Below are positions 61,288-64,000 of a DNA stretch of 64,000 nucleotides, in pieces. The notes under the pieces are model-generated. The model was not told where the DNA came from and ran no database searches. It saw only the letters and a program-made list of their open reading frames with translations. How positions within the stretch are numbered: the first letter of the stretch is position 1; each line of letters starts with the position of its first letter. This DNA comes from Rhizobium johnstonii 3841 (lineage in GTDB: Bacteria; Pseudomonadota; Alphaproteobacteria; Rhizobiales; Rhizobiaceae). The translations under genes were made by a program, and so were the position numbers. The DNA lies in contig NC_008381.1 of the NCBI RefSeq assembly GCF_000009265.1, positions 186,001 through 250,000 of the forward strand, read 5' to 3'.

Positions 61288-61890
61288 ATGGCCATTCAAA
61301 TTCGCAAGACGGGACTGCAGATCGAAACGACGCTGATCGAAGGCGGCAAGGCCGCGGCGGTTCCGCTGAAGCTGTTTACCGCCTTCGCGGTCGTGAAGAA
61401 TCCCTGGGCCGGTCGCGGCTTCGTCGACGACCTCAAGCCCGAAATTCACGCAGGCGCTCCGGTGCTCGGCGAGTTGCTGACCAAGATGATCATCGATGCG
61501 GTCGGGTCCGGCGATGCTGTCGAGGGATATGGAAAGTCTGCTGTCGTCGGCCTGGACGGCGAGATCGAACACGGGTCCGCGCTTATCCACACGCTGCGTT
61601 TCGGCAATTTTTATCGCCAAGCCGTCGGCGCCAAGTCGTATCTCGCCTTCTGCAACACACGCGGTCCGGCCAACGCGCCGATCATGATCCCGCTGATGGA
61701 CAAGAACGATGAAGGCCGACGTTCGCACTATCTGACCATCCAGACATCGATCCCCGACGCGCCTGCTGCCGACGAGATCGTCGTGGCTCTTGGTGCTTCG
61801 ATAGGCGGGCGCCCGCATCACCGCATCGGCGACCGGTACCAGGATCTGAAAGACCTGGGGCAGGACGTTGCCAATCCTGCGGGCGTTTGA
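61288..61890 (+). CDS. DUF1185 'amino acid synthesis' family protein
   Basis: The 200-residue protein starts MAIQIRKTGLQIETTLIEGG and has AVVKNPWAGRGFVDDLKPEI, VEGYGKSAVVGLDGEIEHGS and the C-terminal VVALGASIGGRPHHRIGDRY, as in the PF06684 family. Its biochemical role is not settled. It is the first gene of an operon with a hydrolase, a flavin reductase and a luciferase-like monooxygenase, suggesting a ring-opening or amide-cleaving catabolic pathway. Confidence 0.82.
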   Translation: MAIQIRKTGLQIETTLIEGGKAAAVPLKLFTAFAVVKNPWAGRGFVDDLKPEIHAGAPVLGELLTKMIIDAVGSGDAVEGYGKSAVVGLDGEIEHGSALIHTLRFGNFYRQAVGAKSYLAFCNTRGPANAPIMIPLMDKNDEGRRSHYLTIQTSIPDAPAADEIVVALGASIGGRPHHRIGDRYQDLKDLGQDVANPAGV

Positions 61891-61905
61891 GGGAGCGGCT
61901 CTGAG

Positions 61906-62751
61906 ATGCTGACAGCCGGATCGACCACACGCACCGCTGCAGCAACAAACGCCGCCGGTGCCTTGCCGCGAAAGAAGACGGCAAGCGGGACGGCCTATCA
62001 CGAGGCCGGCAGCGGTGAGCCGCTGGTTCTCATTCATGGCGTCGGCATGCGGCTCGAGGCCTGGGCGCCGCAGATCGCATTCCTGTCTGCAGGCCATCGC
62101 GTCATCGCCGTCGACATGCCGGGACATGGGGAGAGCGCAAAGCTGCCGGCGGGCAGCCGGCTCGAGGAGTTCGTCGCCTGGTTCGGACGCTTTCTCGACG
62201 AGATGGCAATCGACACCGCAAATGTTGCCGGGCACTCGATGGGCGCACTGGTTTCAGGAGGGGCGGCCGCGACCTTTGGCGAGCGTATCAGCCGTGTCGC
62301 CTACCTCAACGGCGTCTACAGGCGTGACCCTGAGGCAAAGGCCGCCGTGCTCGCGCGCGCTGCCGCCATTCCGATGTCGGGCGTCGACAAGGAAGGCCCT
62401 CTGGCCCGTTGGTTCGGCGATGATGCAGACAGCGTCACCGCGCGTGAATTGACGCGAAAATGGCTGAACCTCGTCGATCCCCAGGGATATGCCGTCGCTT
62501 ACGCCGCCTTCGCGGGAGGAGACGAGACCTATGCTGACGGCTGGAAAGACGTGGCTGGTCCGGCGCTGTTTCTGACGGGGTCCGATGATCCGAACTCGAC
62601 GCCCTTGATGGCGACGCAAATGGCAGAGCTTGCGCCGCGGGGCTACGCCCGCATCGTCGAAGGTCATCGTCATATGGTGAACCTGACCGCGCCTGATATC
62701 GTCAATTCGCTGCTCGCTGAGTGGCTGTCGTTCGGGGAGGATGAACGATGA
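61906..62751 (+). CDS. Alpha/beta hydrolase
   Basis: The 281-residue protein has the oxyanion region LVLIHGVGMRLEAWAPQIAF, the nucleophile elbow AGHSMGALVSGGAA (GHSMG, Ser near residue 110), an acid in LTGSDDPNSTP and a His in VEGHRHMVN. It is a serine hydrolase of the RutD/epoxide-hydrolase-like type. It overlaps the reductase gene by 4 bp. The substrate is unknown but likely linked to the monooxygenase of the same operon. Confidence 0.87.
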   Translation: MLTAGSTTRTAAATNAAGALPRKKTASGTAYHEAGSGEPLVLIHGVGMRLEAWAPQIAFLSAGHRVIAVDMPGHGESAKLPAGSRLEEFVAWFGRFLDEMAIDTANVAGHSMGALVSGGAAATFGERISRVAYLNGVYRRDPEAKAAVLARAAAIPMSGVDKEGPLARWFGDDADSVTARELTRKWLNLVDPQGYAVAYAAFAGGDETYADGWKDVAGPALFLTGSDDPNSTPLMATQMAELAPRGYARIVEGHRHMVNLTAPDIVNSLLAEWLSFGEDER

Positions 62752-63683
62752 CAATCCAGACTGTCGACCCAAGAGCACTGCGAGATGCATTCGGGGCTTT
62801 TCCGACCGGGGTGACTGTCGTCACCGCCTGCGACGGGGAAGGACATCCGATCGGCTTCACAGCGAACTCCTTCACCTCGGTCTCGCTCAATCCACCGCTT
62901 CTCCTCGTCTGCCTTGCCAAGACGTCGCGCAATTTTGCCATCATGACCGGAGCGCAGCATTTTGCGATCAACGTGCTTTCGGAAACGCAGAAAGACGTGT
63001 CGAACACCTTTGCACGCCCGGTCGAGGACAGGTTTGCGGCGGTCGAATGGGCGAAGGGATCGGCAGGCTGCCCGATATTCTCGAACGTGGCGGCCTGGTT
63101 CGAATGCGCCATGGAAGAGGTCATCGAGGCTGGCGACCACGTCATCTTGATGGGCCGCATCGAAGCTTTCGACAATAGCGGCCGCAACGGTCTCGGCTAT
63201 GCGCGTGGCGGTTATTTCACGCCGACGCTGGCAAGCAAGGCAGTGTCGGCGGCAAGCGAAGGCAATATGGAACTTGCAGCCGTTGTCGAGCGCCGCGGGG
63301 AAGTTCTGCTGCTCGGCGAGGATGTGCTCTCCCTGCCAAGCGTCGACGCCCATGATGGCAGCCCGACCGAGGCATTGCAAAAATACCTGGAAACGCTCAC
63401 TGGGTTGAAAGTCAGCATCGGCTTTCTCTATTCGGTTTATGAGGGCAAGAGCGACGGCAAGCAGCACATCGTCTATCACGCCGTTGCCGGAGAGGGCGAG
63501 CCTGCCGGCGGCAGGTTCCTGAAGCCTGACGCATTGGTTGCGGCAAAGTTCAAGACCAGTTCGACTGCCGATATCGTCAACCGTTTTGCGATGGAAAGCT
63601 CGATCGGCAATTTCGGCGTCTATTTCGGCGACGAGACCGGCGGCACTGTTCACCCAATTCCAGTCAAGGACGCAAAAGCATGA
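62748..63683 (+). CDS. Flavin reductase with an unusual C-terminal extension
   Basis: The first 165 or so residues form a flavin reductase domain (HpaC/RutF type): FGAFPTGVTVVTACDGEGHP, GFTANSFTSVSLNPPLLLVC and FAINVLSETQKDVSNTFARP. Instead of ending there, the 311-residue protein continues with about 145 residues (VERRGEVLLLGEDVLSLPSV, LKVSIGFLYSVYEGKSDGKQ, HIVYHAVAGEGEP) that I can only call weakly NUDIX-like in outline. The frame is intact. It should supply FMNH2 or FADH2 to the next gene's product. Confidence 0.85.
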   Translation: MTIQTVDPRALRDAFGAFPTGVTVVTACDGEGHPIGFTANSFTSVSLNPPLLLVCLAKTSRNFAIMTGAQHFAINVLSETQKDVSNTFARPVEDRFAAVEWAKGSAGCPIFSNVAAWFECAMEEVIEAGDHVILMGRIEAFDNSGRNGLGYARGGYFTPTLASKAVSAASEGNMELAAVVERRGEVLLLGEDVLSLPSVDAHDGSPTEALQKYLETLTGLKVSIGFLYSVYEGKSDGKQHIVYHAVAGEGEPAGGRFLKPDALVAAKFKTSSTADIVNRFAMESSIGNFGVYFGDETGGTVHPIPVKDAKA

Positions 63684-64000
63684 AGTTCTCCCTCTTCGTC
63701 CATATGGAACGGCTCGATGCCAGCCAAAGCCACAAGAGCCTCTACGAGGAATTCGTCGCGCTCTGCGAGATCGCCGACAAGGGCGGCATGCACGCGATCT
63801 GGACGGGCGAGCACCATGGCATGGATTTCACCATCGCGCCCAATCCGTTCGTGACCATTGCTGATCTCGCGCGCCGCACATCGCGGGCACGGCTTGGGAC
63901 GGGAACGGTGATTGCCCCCTTCTGGCATCCGATCAAACTCGCCGGCGAGGCGGCCATGGCCGATATCATCTGCGATGGACGACTCGACATCGGCATCGCG
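63680..64000 (+). CDS. Luciferase-like (LLM) monooxygenase (partial at the window end)
   Basis: The N-terminal 107 residues are present: MKFSLFVHMERLDASQSHKS, then GGMHAIWTGEHHGMDFTIAP, and RARLGTGTVIAPFWHPIKLA. This is an LLM-class flavin monooxygenase start with the EHH motif. The ATG overlaps the reductase stop (ATGA), so the pair forms a two-component monooxygenase. The rest lies beyond the window. Confidence 0.88.
   Translation, partial: MKFSLFVHMERLDASQSHKSLYEEFVALCEIADKGGMHAIWTGEHHGMDFTIAPNPFVTIADLARRTSRARLGTGTVIAPFWHPIKLAGEAAMADIICDGRLDIGIA

Noticed and set aside
1..64000. CRISPR arrays, tRNA genes, rRNA genes or a repABC origin
   Set aside because: No regularly spaced repeats, no tRNA-like cloverleaf and no RepA/RepB/RepC frames were recognised in the window.

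Overview
The window looks like a symbiosis plasmid of a fast-growing rhizobium of the Rhizobium leguminosarum type. The evidence is a nodD-nod box-nodABCIJ unit, a fixABCX-nifA-nifB-fdxN-nifT cluster, a fixNOQP-fixGHIS cluster with FixK/FNR boxes, and a Rhizobium/Agrobacterium-type conjugation module (traG-traD-oriT-traA). No replication genes, tRNAs or rRNAs were seen. The host range cannot be read from the window because no nodFE or other host-specificity genes are present.

Layout. 1-4.9 kb: divergent nodD (cut by the window edge) and nodABCIJ behind a nod box; these make and export the Nod factor. 5.1-5.9 kb: an IS5-family (IS427-type) element directly after nodJ. 6.0-7.6 kb: two uncharacterised, distantly related genes. 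7.9-15.9 kb, minus strand: fixABCX, nifA, nifB, fdxN and nifT, with a sigma-54 promoter and a NifA upstream activator sequence (UAS) in front of fixA, then a truncated methyltransferase. 16.6-18.9 kb, plus strand: a second NifA UAS and a sigma-54-like promoter leading into two tandem paralogous genes of unknown family and a decayed gene for an exported protein. This is the best candidate for an undescribed symbiosis-linked system. 19.4-20.1 kb: IS and amino-acid-kinase debris. 20.2-29.2 kb: fixNOQP (cbb3 oxidase), fixGHIS (its maturation) and a Crp/Fnr regulator.

29.2-33 kb is a regulatory and debris zone: a GntR regulator, an IS66 remnant, an XRE regulator with palindromes at its start, and a divergent LysR regulator. 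33.1-42.7 kb is plasmid backbone: ArdC-like protein, WGR protein, traG, traD, oriT, traA, a broken ParB-like gene, an intact AbiEi/AbiEii pair, and an antitoxin whose partner toxin is broken.

42.9-64 kb is a catabolic region of GC-rich genes. An operon of flavin monooxygenases, an M20 deacylase, a GNAT acetyltransferase, a fused ABC permease-ATPase, two binding proteins, a thioredoxin-fold protein and an FMN reductase matches the gene set of the Bacillus ytm/yxe S-(2-succino)cysteine salvage operons. It is followed by small proteins, a ChaC-like cyclotransferase, divergent tauABC-like genes and a flavoprotein. A short motif (GTCTAYAAA) recurs in front of three of these units, suggesting one sulfur-linked regulon. 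The right end is a GntR-controlled operon (DUF1185-type protein, hydrolase, flavin reductase, luciferase-like monooxygenase) preceded by a perfect 20-bp palindrome.

All names come from reading motifs and remembered family features; no database search was run.
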